A DNA stretch of 64,000 bases from Lunularia cruciata (lineage: Eukaryota; Streptophyta; Marchantiopsida; Lunulariales; Lunulariaceae), in contig OX419760.1 in assembly GCA_948567375.1 (NCBI GenBank), positions 21,824,001-21,888,000 on the forward strand, in the 5' to 3' direction. Within the stretch, counting starts at the first letter, position 1; every line of letters starts with the position of its first letter. The position numbers and the translations under genes are program-made. Below are positions 43,919-55,926 of this stretch, one piece after another. A model generated the notes under the pieces. That model did no database searches, was not told the origin of the DNA, and saw only the letters and a list, made by a program, of their open reading frames with translations.

Positions 43919-45522
43919 CTATTTAGTCACTCTTGTTCCGACTACCACAAGGAATTGAAAATGATTATATTTGGGTATAGGGAATTTGGGGTCCACATTG
44001 GAATTGGAACTAGAGCCACAATAATAATTTGAATCTATATTGGATAATATGGTAATAATGCATTTAATCTCCTCTAGAGATTTTCCTACATGAGCTAGTT
44101 CAAGTGTCATGGCATAAAAGCATTTTGTTTTGGCTTCACTCTTCTTAATTCAAAACTTTTTTGCTTTGGATCTGATTTTCTTTGCCGGTAAGATCTTCTT
44201 TGACTCTACTTCTCTCTTATGTTTCTCAAGATCTACCACTTGCAAAGCTTCAATCTGTACTATTTTACATCTCTCATTGGATTCTATTGATTCATTTCTT
44301 AGTTTGGTGTGAGATGCTAGATCTTACAATAATGAAGGCAGACTAGGTGTTAGTGTAGGAGTCATGTTGGAAGCTTTTGAGTTCCTTCTCCTCTTTCAAG
44401 AATCAACTTCCTTCTTGTTGGATGTTTCTTCAGCATTATCTTGCTCCTCTTTCTCCTTGGATTCATCTCTAGTTGGCTCCTTCCTATGCAATTCTTGACT
44501 ATCTCCCTCTCTTTGATCCTCCTCTTCTCTTGGTGCTCCATTCACACTTGAGTGATTTCTGGTTGCTTGTGAAGTATGGGAGTGTTGCTCAACTTTGTTT
44601 CTTGTCAAACAAGGATTTTCATCCTCATCTAAAACCCCCTTGTCTAAAACTCCCAATGACACATATTCACAACTTCCATATGTACACATCCAATCCATGG
44701 GCGATTGGATGCTCGTATGCTAATAGGAATTGATTCTTCAAGAGGATTTTCTCCCATTTTGTTATATGCCTCCTCTGATGGTGTGGCAACAAGGCATGTT
44801 CCATCCATGAACTGCACTTCCTCCTCCATACCACCAATACTAACCAATGCAGGAGGAGATATATGTGCTCTGCACTCCAACATTAAATGCATTCTTTTAA
44901 AAAATGGACAAAGATGATTCAGTTTATCTTCAATTGTTCTCCATCCTCGCTTCAAGTCCTTGTTAGGGAGACCCTCCCCAATGAAATTTGTTGCCATTCT
45001 TGAGTATCTTTGTATGGTTTCACATATCTTGCCTTTTTTTTGTAAAGCCTATCACCATTCATGGATGATGGAAATCCTTGCCCATGTTGAACAAAGTAAG
45101 TGGCCATGTAGCTGTGCTCTTTTGGATAAGTATTTTACTATTTCCTCCATGGATTTGACTAAAGTGATCAAGATCCTCTAAATAATCAGGTATTTGCAAG
45201 TAGTGGTGATAAGCTATCCTAAATTTGTCATCTTTACCCTTTGTTATTTTGCCCAAATTGCTACTTGATGGGTGGACGTTAACCCCTAACCCTCCTTAGC
45301 CATGTGCTTGCTCATACACACCCTTTGATTCTTTGCTTATTGCATTTGAACGCGGAAGTGGGACATAAGCAACCATTTTCTCAAGTAATTCTTGTGATCA
45401 AACAGGCATAGGAGGGATGGGAGCAAATTCAGGTTGCAAATCAAAGTGAATAGGAGATCCATCCATGTTTCCAAAGTATAAGAAGTAAATCTAGATTTTG
45501 ATTTCAATTTACCTGTGCACAC
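43919..45522 (-). pseudogene. Decayed minus-strand gene, unrecognised
   Basis: Consecutive minus frames appear to be one damaged coding region: 45256-45059 (KFRIAYHHYLQIPDYLEDLD), 44997-44644 (GWRTIEDKLNHLCPFFKRMH, ECRAHISPPALVSI), 44698-44396 (a highly charged tail with many Glu and Lys) and 44110-43919. A helical domain followed by an acidic linker is the sort of layout seen in MYB-like partners of PIF/Harbinger elements, but I see no proof. A host gene is the alternative. Confidence 0.35.
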
Positions 45523-48500
45523 TCTATTACTATATTATGTTGGGATAGTCAGGCAACAGGTGGCATTTTTACTCACCAATTCCAACACCTTCGAATAAGA
45601 ATAACAAAACATTTTAATAGTGTACCATTAGGAACTATTCTAACATACTTGACATGTCAATCTGTTGGAGGGGCATGATGAGATGCGAGCCCGAGGAGAG
45701 GAGACTGTTTTTCCAAAATGGTGTAAGATGTGGGAGGATTTTCAAACTGGATTTAACACATGGTTTTCCATTACATTCTCTCATAATCCCTCTCTCACTT
45801 ACATCTAGCTTAATCCGGGTGGTTAGTGTAACATGGGTGGTTAGAATTAACTCCAAAGTGCATCGGTCATTAAGTCCTGCATCTTCATAATAAACTAGCC
45901 GTAAAATGTAAAATTGAAACCCCAAGTGGCGATCTACTTTTTGATACCCATTCAAATCTATACAAGACCATTCATGATTGGGACCACTAACTTTTATGAA
46001 CACTTGTATAATATTTTATGGAGTTCAGTGCTCTACCCGCATAGTTTTAAAATTTTGGAATTGGAATTTGAACTCTCCTTTACGCGTCATCGAATATCCA
46101 TAAATTTCCTTACGGAAGTCTATGAGTACTTGCAAACTTACCATTGAAACCCCCGACTGTTTGCTTGGTGTTTGCTTGCTGTCGTGCTCGACTACGGGTA
46201 CATATCCTCTCTCATCTACTCTGTATTTCCACATTTGGATCATATGGGAGCTTAGATCAAACCAATAAAGTTTACGGATTCGAGCTTTCGCCTTTATCCA
46301 GTAGCTCTACAAGTGCTAGCTTTTTAAAAAACATCCAGTAAGGATAGTTGGAGATTGAATGATGGAACTTTATACTCATTTCAAAAAGTTAACTCTTTAT
46401 CATCCATACGTGAATATCTTCAGATGAAAGTGAAGAATCAACAGGACTATTTTACTTCCATTTGCTGGAAATCATACTGCATATGTACATGGACTACAAG
46501 TGAACTTTTGACGCAAAGAAAACATGATTTGACCACGTTATATGTATCGTCAAATATTTGATTCCGAATATCACACGAAAATGATCATAAGATAGCTGTG
46601 CAAAGGCTTAATGGTTTATAAAACTACTGATTCAAGAGAAACAATAGAATCACAATTGCAAATTGTATGTCATGCGAAAAATGAAACTATACGAGAAAGC
46701 AATGTGTGTACATAGGGGCAGTAACCAAGAGCAACTGCTAAGAAATTGTTCTCATGAAGTTGTTTGTAATGAGAAAGTTCTAAGCGCCATTGCAACTAAG
46801 AGCTCATTTTATATGCTCTTACTCGTCCATTTCTTTTCTCCGCCAAAACTCTGCACTGTGACAGTAGGCTGTACCAGGGAGGACAATGTCAAACTTCATC
46901 TGCGGTCAATTGGATTTACATCTTTACGTCCCAAGTCATGGGTGATGCTTTTAGAACGATGACAAAGTGAGCAGGAGTGGAAAGGTCGGCTCGTACGTGT
47001 GGTGCTCCGATAGTGCAATGGTATAATGGTTCCAGCGACGGACTAAAGTTGATTACATGAACTTTCCTGCGAGGGATAACTGGCACAGCTTGTATGGCTC
47101 AGGAGCATTTTATTCCTTTTGAATGGAAGGGGGAGGTCCAGCAGGACTTTTGGGGGAAACGTACAGCACTTTCTTTCATCATGAATTTTAGAATTCGATC
47201 ATCAGTTTGCACACCATTTTGAATGTCGTAGCGTCACTACTGTGACTGGATCCCATAGCTATCCCATATCATCTGTTTCTGCAATTGTCGCAGCTTGCTT
47301 TGTTCAACTCGAGCTATGTCATTTACTTGGTATAGAGCTTGAACTACAGTACAGAAGGAATATGCTTTCTGATCCATTTATGTGGTTATGACTGGAAGTC
47401 ATCATGGACTTCAACTTCATAAGAAGTCTAAAATCTAACAGTTCCCCGTAAAATGACATATTTTACTGGGAATGATGTATCTTCGTGCCATGCAAAAAGC
47501 ATGCCTGTTTTTATTTTATTGTTAGGAGTGTGTGATTGTTGTAACCGTTGCAAGGATTGTCAACCCTCTATGACCATAGTTTTTGAAACGACCAATCACA
47601 GAGGTGCGGGAGTAGAGGTAACCATTGCCACCAAATCTAAGAAGAACTACTGTGCACCATGGCTGGGTTTTTATGTCTTTGTATTTGGAAATTTTGGTCA
47701 TTTTAATGTCATTTTGATAGATAGGACGAGGATTAATGCACAGGAGAGGGGACATGTTAGTTTTGCCCGCCGCGCGCATCTCATATTTTAGCAAAGAACC
47801 TTATATCGTATTTTACACACCAAAAAAATTGATCACTTTAGAAAATTTGAAGTCTTGGATTTATATAGACATGGAATAGTAATGAGAAGTTCTTAATCAT
47901 ACAATTTAACAAAATAATATATACATAAACTATTTAAATAATTCAGACTAGTTAATTAAAATGTTTTCTTTTGGTTTATAGTTACATGTTCCTGCTCGTT
48001 CTTCTAATATACATTTTTCAATGTCTATTATTTCCTTCTTTTTTTCCTCGGAATATACTATCTGTTTTCAACCAGGTTTCAAGAGTTCGTAATGTAGATG
48101 ATTCTCATTTCAAAACTTCGGACTCTACGAAGATGAACTACAGAATTCAGGTACCCTTAAGCAGATGCTCGAATCACGACTCAGTTTGTACTGTTTATGT
48201 GGAGCGAATCTTCAAACCTTCAACTTGATCCGAGTCCACTCTACTACTTTCACGTGCAATGCAGAAAGAACTTCTTGGTTTCGTTGAATCTTTGTCCAGG
48301 CACCACAAAGCCGCACTACTAGCAGCTTTCATGCATTTTGTAGGGCCCCATGAAATCAAAAGATTCTACTCCCTCCTCCATCTTGATAGTAACAAACACA
48401 ACGATAACATCTGTTTAACATTGACCATAGAAGTTCCCTTTCAGCAAATAAAGTGTAAAGAGCTTAAGTCGTAGCAGTCTGCCTTTATCCGCCCCCACAA

Positions 48501-49972
48501 CCGAGGTCTTCTCACTGATTGCGTTGTTGCTCTAGCTCTAGCTCTAGCTATAGCTATACTAACGGGAATGAGAAACTTGACTAGCATCAAAAAACTGTCT
48601 GATCAACGGGAGCCTGCCTGGGTGCTTTATCGTGCGAAGTAGTTGCAAAGTTTATCTGATTGACTTCACATGTTGCTGCAGAGAGAGCTGGCACAATACT
48701 GTCGACAAAACGCTTCTCATCAGAATCTAGACGATGTTATGAAATGACTTTCCATGCCTGTAGCTCAGGGCACTGACAAAACGGAATGTGGTCGACCTGC
48801 ATCCACTCTAAATGGATATGTATGTCACCTCTGTCTATGCACTACAGTACCTTGACAGAATAATTCAAGATTATTATTCAATTATTCAATTATTCTTCAA
48901 CAATAACCCCCTATATATGCAGTTGTGTTTACTAATTTGCTTACTCCAATCGAGACAAGTTCATATTTAAATACTTGAACTTGTAAAAGGATATGGCATT
49001 CGATGCAGATCAGCAAAGTAACGAATATTCTTTTCGACTGTGATCTAGCGGTTGAATGTATATATGAAGCTTTGAGTGTAGGGGTCGGCTCTATTTGATC
49101 ATGCTTCGTTCGAATCAACTTGTATGAGGCGTTGACGGGGTGATTGAATTTGGATACTCGGATTGTCTCGAATTCTTCATCCCCTTATTGAGAGCATTCT
49201 CTTATGTGTGAACAGGCAAGAAACCAGAGTGCTAGAAGAGAGAAAAGAAGGCAAGAACTCAGATGCACTTTCCAGGTTATATGAGATACTTATTTGTCAA
49301 CTGTAATGTCTTGTTTATGACTTCTGCATTGCCAAACTTATACAAAAGTCCGATAGGAGAATCCTTTCATTACGTGATTTGGCAAAAGTACATACAAGTT
49401 TTAGGAGTGCAACTCAGCTGATTCCGTGATCACAAGCGGGTAAACAAACTTTAATTTCCGAAATCCAGATTGGCTCTACAAGTAACACTCTCATCGAAAG
49501 GAAATTTCGACTGCCTTCCAATTTCTTTCAATTTAAAAATGGAATGCCATTTTTTGTTTCAAGCTGTCCATCATTGACTATTTGAGGGTTTCAGGGGCTT
49601 TCCCCCCTAAGACTAGAAGTTATAGATTTTCACCGTAAGGGGATAATACCGTAATTATCCCGAAATCCTTAATGTCGGCAACATAGATACCTTTTGCCCA
49701 CTAGAGTTACGAATTTTTTTCTTTTTCTCCCGTTAATTACAAGAGTAATAACTATAACCAGGATGCGTTATATCTATACCTTGCCGAGGTTTAGGGTTGC
49801 GGATCCTAAGACTCTGTACTTATCGACTGTAGTTTACAGGCCTCCAACCTCTATCGTTCTACTCAGTCGTCCCACTCTTTAGAGGCAAATGAGTACGATT
49901 ACGTACCGGTGATGATAAGCGTTGTAGCTCTAGGCTGAGTCGCGTTGTAGTTTTCGTCTGTATGCCAACTCG
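45523..49972. other. Gene-poor region
   Basis: Several frames of 60-110 codons occur on both strands, none with family resemblance. An AGCTCT-type microsatellite lies at about 48528-48560. A poly-T/AT-rich part lies near 47820-48060. Around 46994-47040 a stretch with some tRNA-like appearance was examined and rejected. No element boundaries were found. Confidence 0.4.
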
Positions 49973-50120
49973 TAAAGATTCCGCGATCAACACATCAATC
50001 AAACAAGGTGAATCCTGCTTTGCCATTGCCAAATTTCTCATAACGATATGGTAAAGAGTCCGTGATCAACACATCAATCAAACAAGGTGAATCCTGCTTT
50101 GCCAATAGCCAAATTTCTCA
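49973..50120 (+). repeat. 79-bp-period tandem duplication
   Basis: TAAAGATTCCGCGATCAACA...TTTCTCATA at 49973 recurs at 50052, both with CATCAATCAAACAAGGTGAA and CCTGCTTTGCCA. The second copy abuts the dispersed repeat at 50131. Confidence 0.9.
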
Positions 50121-50130
50121 TACCGATGGC

Positions 50131-50227
50131 ATTGGAGTTTAGCCCCAATTTACCTCCTATGTCTTATCTTTGTGCGGCTTGATGTGAGTCTTCCTTTCCT
50201 TCTTGTTATCCTACGCGGTCGCCTTTT
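50131..50227 (+). repeat. ~97-bp dispersed repeat
   Basis: ATTGGAGTTTAGCCCC, then TTACCTCCTATGTCTTATC, GCGGCTTGATG, TTATCCTACGCGGTCGCC and TTTTT. It has the same start and end as the copy at 63650, which is evidence that the unit has fixed limits. The target duplication is uncertain here (ATGGC-like words on both sides). Confidence 0.8.
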
Positions 50228-50637
50228 TATTCTTTGCCAATGGCTTGTAACATCTATGATCTATAGTCTATCCAGACCTTCCGGACATGAGAACTCTCAA
50301 GTTCTACAAGCAGCTCGGGTCTGCATGTTTTCCACAACGGCCACTGACAACAGAGCCGGCAGAACAGTTCAGTTCCCAGAATTGGCTTAGCCGCTCTCTG
50401 AACTGGGCACCATGACATTGCTGCGGTATGCCAGTTTGGCAGAAACTTCACACCTCACCTGAGCCACGTGGTGCAACGCGTCGCCGCCTTCCTTGTTGAC
50501 CATCATGACTCGTGTTGAGAAATGTTGTTCTTCTCAAGACATTTGAGTAGACATCGTGTAGACAACCATCTACCAATTACTTTCTGTAGCACGTCCTAAT
50601 ATATTCTGACCTCCACGATTAGAGTTTCAAACTGAGC

Positions 50638-50850
50638 TCCCGTTCGGGCTCAGCCAGAAACCAGCTTCGGACTGGACGAACCTGAAATCTAACCCGGATG
50701 GGGAGCGTAACCCTCAAGCTAAACTCGAACCGGACCCGAAACTCAACCAGACACACCCATCCAGCCCGAACCTGACGGGGAACTCAACCTGAAATCAATT
50801 TCGGTTTCGAAAAGGAGTTCAACCCCATTCGGGTTGAAGTCCTCCCCATC
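50638..50850 (+). repeat. Degenerate (CCCGAAC)-type short repeats
   Basis: A run of irregular units such as GAACCTGAAATC, CTCGAACCGGACCCGAAAC, CCCGAACCTGACGGGG and GAACTCAACC, GC-richer than its surroundings. No coding function is evident. Confidence 0.6.
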
Positions 50851-51476
50851 CGATTCCAACGTTCTAATCTAATCTAACTTGAAGTTCTGAATCCCATGTT
50901 AAGCTGTCTCTTCATATTCTGAAATTGAGCAGATGGGTAGTTTCAGAAAGGAGAAGAGTGCAAATTGATCCAAGACTCTCAAGACCGTGGCAACTCTTCT
51001 TGATTTCCAATCGATCCGGGCCGCTGGGTCTACTCGGAAATTGAACTCTGCAATGCTTGAATAGAAAAAAGTGCGACTCTTCCGTTTCCACAATTAATTC
51101 ATTCCTGCTTGACAGCCAAGTTGGGGATAATTTGTCTACTTTCTGTACTCTCTAAGAGAAGATTAAAATCTCCACTGTTATTTCTCTATCGATAAACGAA
51201 CAGCACTTCTACGTGTTCTGTTTGTAGCTTCTGCTCTATGTGCCTTAGCATGTCACATTTCTCCACCTGAGGGATTCCAACCCTCCCTGAATGCTCTTCG
51301 CTTCATTCAAACTTGTATTCTCTAACCTCCTGCGACTGAACGATCGGGTGAAACCCATTGTCCAGGACGGAATTCCTCGTCCTGGTAAACGACAAACAGC
51401 CATGGTCTACGTGAAATGGAATCTGCACTTTTCAATAAAAGATACAAAACGATTGTCCAACTATTCGTTCAATGAG
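50851..51476. other. Spacer, nothing recognised
   Basis: No gene or element was identified. Short frames on both strands show no family resemblance. Confidence 0.4.
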
Positions 51477-51564
51477 AAAAAGGCGACCGCGTAGAAGAAC
51501 GGGAAGAACCCATCAAGCCGAGCAAGGGTGAGACAAACTAGGTAAAATGAGGTTATGTCCCAAT
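51477..51564 (-). repeat. ~97-bp dispersed repeat
   Basis: On the minus strand: ATTGGGACATAACCTC, TTTTACCTAGTTTGTCTCAC, CCTTGCTCGGCTTGATGGG, CTACGCGGTCGCC, TTTTT. The conserved ends are present. No convincing target duplication. Confidence 0.8.
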
Positions 51565-51698
51565 AGAAATCTGCAGTATTGCACCTAAGATATCGAGCAG
51601 TGCAGGTCTATAAACAATTGGAATATTCGAAAAAAATCATCTAAGGTGATTGCCTTCCGATGGATTGCATTAACCACTCATTTTTGTAGAACAATGTA

Positions 51699-52407
51699 TT
51701 ACATTTTGCTTGTAATCCGGGACTTGATTGATCAAGAGCAATAGCAAACGTGACTGATGAAACACCTTGCTGTTTCATGCGGTGTTCTAGATACTTGTCA
51801 CTATTATGGCAAATACTCAAATGATTAGATACCTTGAGTTGTCAATAATATGGGAGTCCCGCAGGTCCAGTATTTAGGAGTTCAATATGATGATTCACAC
51901 TGGTAGAATAATGATAAAGCCCTAAGTTAGCATGCATCGAATGTATCCTAAAGAAAACGTATAATTGAAGCAAATTGAGAATAGCATATGTTTGACGTAC
52001 TATGTCTACTTACTAATAAACAATGTGAAATCTACAACATCCATGCAAAAGTCTGCGAGTAATAGGAACTGTGATGTAAATCGAACGTCAGTAATCAGTG
52101 CTTGAACAATAAGATGAAAAACGTGGGGGTGGAGTCAGAGTAGAAACACTATAGACATCATATATATGTGCAGAGAGCGATAAAGGTTCAGAGGTTGGTG
52201 TGAGTCAGAGTAGAAACACTATAGACACCATATATATGTGCAGAGAGCGATGAAGGTTCAGAGGTTGGTGTGAGCCTGTTTCAGCTGTGAAGGTAGCTTC
52301 CGAGACAAGAAGTGAATCATATTATTTCTTGTTGTCCTTTGATTTTGGTTTAATGAGTTCATGATGATGTGCTATTGCGAGAGATTCAGGGACTGTGTTT
52401 TCTAACA
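51699..52407 (+). repeat. Copia 5' LTR with a 70-bp tandem duplication
   Basis: It contains GCTTGTAATCCGGGACTTGA, GTTTCATGCGG and ends TTTCTAACA. A unit starting GAGTCAGAGTAGAAACAC occurs at 52132 and 52202. The 3' LTR lacks this duplication. Confidence 0.85.
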
Positions 52408-52498
52408 ATTGGTATAGTTAGCTTAGTTGGTCCTAAAGAGGGTCTTGAGATCTGAGGGTGCATTGAAATGGGTCCAGAAGCAAGTCTGCAGCAAAGCA

Positions 52499-53149
52499 AT
52501 GGCAGTGGTGATATCCATATCAAATGCTAAATTTGCAGTGGAGTAGTTTGATGGGAAAAACATTTCTGAACTTTGGCAACTGAAGATGAAGGACCTTCTT
52601 GCCCAGTAAGGACTGCATAGAGCACTAACAAAAAGACATGAGGACAAAAGTGATGAGGATGGTGAAGATGAAGATGTAGATCTCAAAGCTATTAGCAATA
52701 TTCGGTTGAACCTTGCAGGTGACATGTTATACAATGTTATGAATGAGGAATCTGCACCAAAACCATGGGCCAAACTGGAGAATCTTTATATGACCAAGTC
52801 ATTGACAAATAAACTGTTTCTTAAACAGAAGTTGTATAAGTTGCTGATGAAGGAAGGCCAAAGTATTATGGAGCACCTCAATACTTTCAACAAAATCATT
52901 TGTGAGTTGATGAGCATAGAGGTTAGGTTAGAAGAGGAGGATAAGGCATTGTTGTTATTGACTTCACTTTCTCCATCATATGAGCATCTGATCACAACTC
53001 TTCTATATGGGAAGGATGATATAAATTGTGAGGAGGTCACTTCAGCATTATTGTCCAATGAGATGCAAAAAAGACTCAACCAAGAAATGAAAAATCTAGA
53101 GGCCCTATTTATCAAAGGAAGCTCAAGAGAGAGATCAGATCAAGTGTAA
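52499..53149 (+). pseudogene. Copia gag (two in-frame stops)
   Basis: ATG at 52499 in a frame with TAG after KFAVE and TAA after DLLAQ, each where the family has a coding residue. The main open part, 52706-53149, reads LENLYMTKSLTNKLFLKQKL, YKLLMKEGQSIMEHLNTFNK and LLLLTSLSPSYEHLITTLL, the UBN2-type gag pattern of Tnt1-like elements. Confidence 0.88.
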
Positions 53150-53180
53150 ATCAAGATCCAAGTCTAGAACTACAGGTTTC

Positions 53181-53476
53181 AAATGCAAGTGTTGGATTTG
53201 TAGGAAGGTTGGACATTTCAAGAAGGATTGTAACAACAAGAGGCTTGAGTCCAACAAGGATAAAGGTCAACTTTCAGATCAAGCAAATATTGCTAAGTCA
53301 TCTGGTTTTGTGGATGATGGTCTATGTGTTACCCAAGACAAAGATCAATTTGAGGAGTCATGGATATTGGACTCGGATTGCTCTTACCATATGTGTCCAA
53401 TTAAGGAGTGGTTTCATGAGTACAAACCATTCAATGGAGGATTTGTAATACAGGGAAACAACATGTGGAAGTTGTG
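53181..53476 (+). pseudogene. Copia zinc knuckle and protease start
   Basis: In another frame than gag: CWICRKVGHFKKDC (complete CCHC knuckle), then ESWILDSDCSYHMCPIKEW with the protease Asp (DSD where DSG is usual). It stops with TGA near 53474 at the junction of the large deletion. Confidence 0.85.
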
Positions 53477-53484
53477 AAGTAGAT

Positions 53485-53876
53485 TGGAGAGTACTTTGGT
53501 ACTTGAAAGGGACTATACATATTTGCATTGTCTTTGATGTGGAGAAGGACCAAGAAGGAGAAATTACAAGGTATGTAGATTCTAATTTGGTTGGAGACTT
53601 GGATAAGAGAAGGTCTACAAAAAGAACTCTTTTTTACTTTGCTATTCATTTGGCCAAAAATCAATCATATCATTCAAAGATAAAGCATATTCATGTGAGA
53701 CATTTTATCAAGGAAGGTGTGACAAATGGTGAAATCAATTTGCAAAAGATTAGAATTGAGGTAAACACAGCTGATATGTTGACTAAACCTGTTCAAGTTA
53801 TGCATGACCTTGCTCAAAGTTCAATGTTGCTCTTTGGGATGATATGGTGGATAGAAGCAAAAGGTGGAGATTGCCA
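53485..53876 (+). pseudogene. Copia RNase H end
   Basis: YLKGTIHICIVFDVEKDQ, YVDSNLVGDLDKRRSTKRTL (the YVDAD.AGD-like motif), then HIHVRHFIKEGVTNGEINLQ and NTADMLTKPV. The central part (the STTEAEY motif) is deleted near 53655. Integrase and RT before it are absent. Confidence 0.85.
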
Positions 53877-54597
53877 TGTTTGGCTTGTAATCCGGGACTT
53901 TGACTGATCAAGAGCAAGAACAAATGAGACTGATGAAACACCTTGCTGTTTCATGCTGTGCGAGGGCATTCACTTGTGTAGATATGTTCAGTCACTATTA
54001 TGGTAAAGTATTAAAGTGACTAGATATCTTGCGTGATCAATATCCAAAAAGCCCCGAAAGTGTGTATTCAGGAGTTCAGTTGGATGACAAGGATGAGGAA
54101 TTATATATATATATATATATATATGGCTTGTAATCCAAAAAGCCCCGAAAGTGTGTATTCAGGAGTTCAGTTGGATGACAATGATGAGGAATTATATATA
54201 TATATATATATATATATATGGCTTGTAATCCGGGACTTTGACTGATCAAGAGCAAGAACAAAGGAGACTGATGAAACACCTTGCTGTTTCATGCTGTGCG
54301 AGGCCATTCACTTGTGTAGATATGTTAGTCACTATTATGGTAAAGTATTAAAGTGACTAGATATCTTGCGTGATCAATATTCAAAAAGCCCCGAAAATGT
54401 GTATTCAGGAGTTCAGTTGGATGACAATGATGAGGAATTATATATATATATAATGAGCCTGTTTCAGCGCGTGGTGGTAGTTCCCAAAGACAGGAAGTGA
54501 TTCCTTAGTTACATAATTTCCTATTATCTATTTTTGTTTAATGAAGTTTATGATGTGCTATTGTGAGAGAGGTCATATGACTTCGTTTTCTAATACA
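53877..54597 (+). repeat. Copia 3' LTR with nested duplications and (TA)n
   Basis: It starts TGTTTGGCTTGTAATCCGGG. GGCTTGTAATCCGGGACTTT occurs at 53881 and 54221; a unit with AAAAAGCCCCGAAA and TGTATTCAGGAGTTCAGTTG occurs three times (54045, 54135, 54382). Each of the last is followed by a TA run (54103-54124, 54193-54219, 54439-54452). It ends TTCTAATACA. Confidence 0.85.
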
Positions 54598-55167
54598 ATG
54601 GACAATAATCTCTAAAATATGGTATAAACTATGTCTAAAATATATTACAAAATAGGAGAGTGAGAGTGGTCCCTGTTCGTTCAATTGGGTGCCAAATAGA
54701 GATCCACACCCCACGTGAATAACAAATAGCCTGGGTTTCAAGTACGCTGACAAACATCACGTCAAACAAAACATAAATTGGACTCACATGCCACGTCAAG
54801 AGAAAACGAAGGTACTGCAAGTCGTTCAAGTCTTCCTGACGATTTGAGCACCATAAAGGATACTGTCAAAATTCATGTTTGTTTCAATCTTAGCCCAACT
54901 TCAGATGAATCTCTGCCAGTGAATTGGACACAAGTCAGCGCTGTGCTGGACTTGAACTCCCAAGTCCCACGGGCAGTGACAGGCCAATGTGCTGTGACTG
55001 ATAAGTACTGGGACGGAAATGGATCGTTTTAAACGTTGCAGAGTAAAGGGAAGTTCGGGCTACCTCGTGCAATGGCTCAAAGTAACAAACAATCATACCA
55101 TGCTAAGAGACATCCACTTTCGGATTCCAGTAAAGGTAGAAGTTTTCATTCATCAGTAACGCAACGC

Positions 55168-55222
55168 ACATAGGATAACAATAAGGATGGGAAGACCGCA
55201 TCAAGCCCGTAAGAGGATACAA
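55168..55222 (-). repeat. ~97-bp dispersed repeat, partial copy
   Basis: On the minus strand CTCTTACGGGCTTGATGCGG, TCTTCCCATCCTTATTGTTA, TCCTATGTGCG. The 5' part (TTAGCCCC block) is missing. Confidence 0.65.
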
Positions 55223-55926
55223 CATAAAGCTTCAATTATCAATTCGTCCCATTATGCTCCGATTATCTATTCATCCCATTAAGGGTTTCGGAGAGGATCG
55301 CGAGATGAACTCAAGCTTATGTTCATTTGTCAGAGCGACAGAAATAGGGTTACTTTCTTGGGGTGTAAAATGGAAGCGGTCGTGAAATCACCTGGACCAG
55401 CAGCATAGCATGAAACATTTGACATATTTATATGACAGCTTATATGACATACTTGTTGCAGGTATATAACTGCATTCATAGAGAGCGATTTGCATTGAAG
55501 ACCCTAGCAATCTTGAACTTGGCTTTTGCATGCATTGATCAAATCGCGAATTTAGATGGCATGACTCGACTTAGACTTAGTAGGCAGAGTTCTTTGAAGC
55601 TCCTACCATGATCAGTAATTTTTAAACAAAATCTTCTTGATCCCCCAGGTTTGGTGTGTACTTCCACCTTTTACTTTGCATGAGTTGTCATAAATCCGAT
55701 GCTTTGGCAGTCAGGTAACCTCGGGCTACAAAACACCACTACCTCCTGAAACGAAATCGATGGAACATAGATGGACACGACTGTATACTCTACACCCACT
55801 GAGCGTGGAATAAAATAATCTTTCTGCGAGGATTGGGTATCTGGCCAAATAAGGGTTCTCTAATGTTTGGATGGGCCGTCATACTTGTCCACGGACTCTA
55901 ATGTACTCCTTAGAATCTTCATGTGA

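Larger units (their letters stand above)
51699..54597 (+). mobile_element. Copia-type LTR element without integrase and RT
   Basis: LTRs lie at 51699-52407 and 53877-54597. A primer site ATTGGTATAGTTAGC follows the first, like the Met-tRNA site of Tnt1-type elements. AAAAGGTGGAGATTGCCA, the typical Copia polypurine tract, precedes the second. Between them are gag, zinc knuckle, protease start and the end of RNase H only, so integrase and RT are gone. Candidate target duplication ATGTA (51694-51698) / ATGGA (54598-54602), one mismatch. This is an internally deleted derivative. Confidence 0.9.

Noticed and set aside
46994-47040. tRNA-like stretch with TAGTGCAATGGT
   Set aside because: It resembles an A box only by chance; no B box (GGTTCGA), acceptor stem or cloverleaf could be drawn.
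49780-49800. Telomere-like TTTAGGG words
   Set aside because: Only single units occur (also near 58047 and 58225); no array, so no interstitial telomere is claimed.
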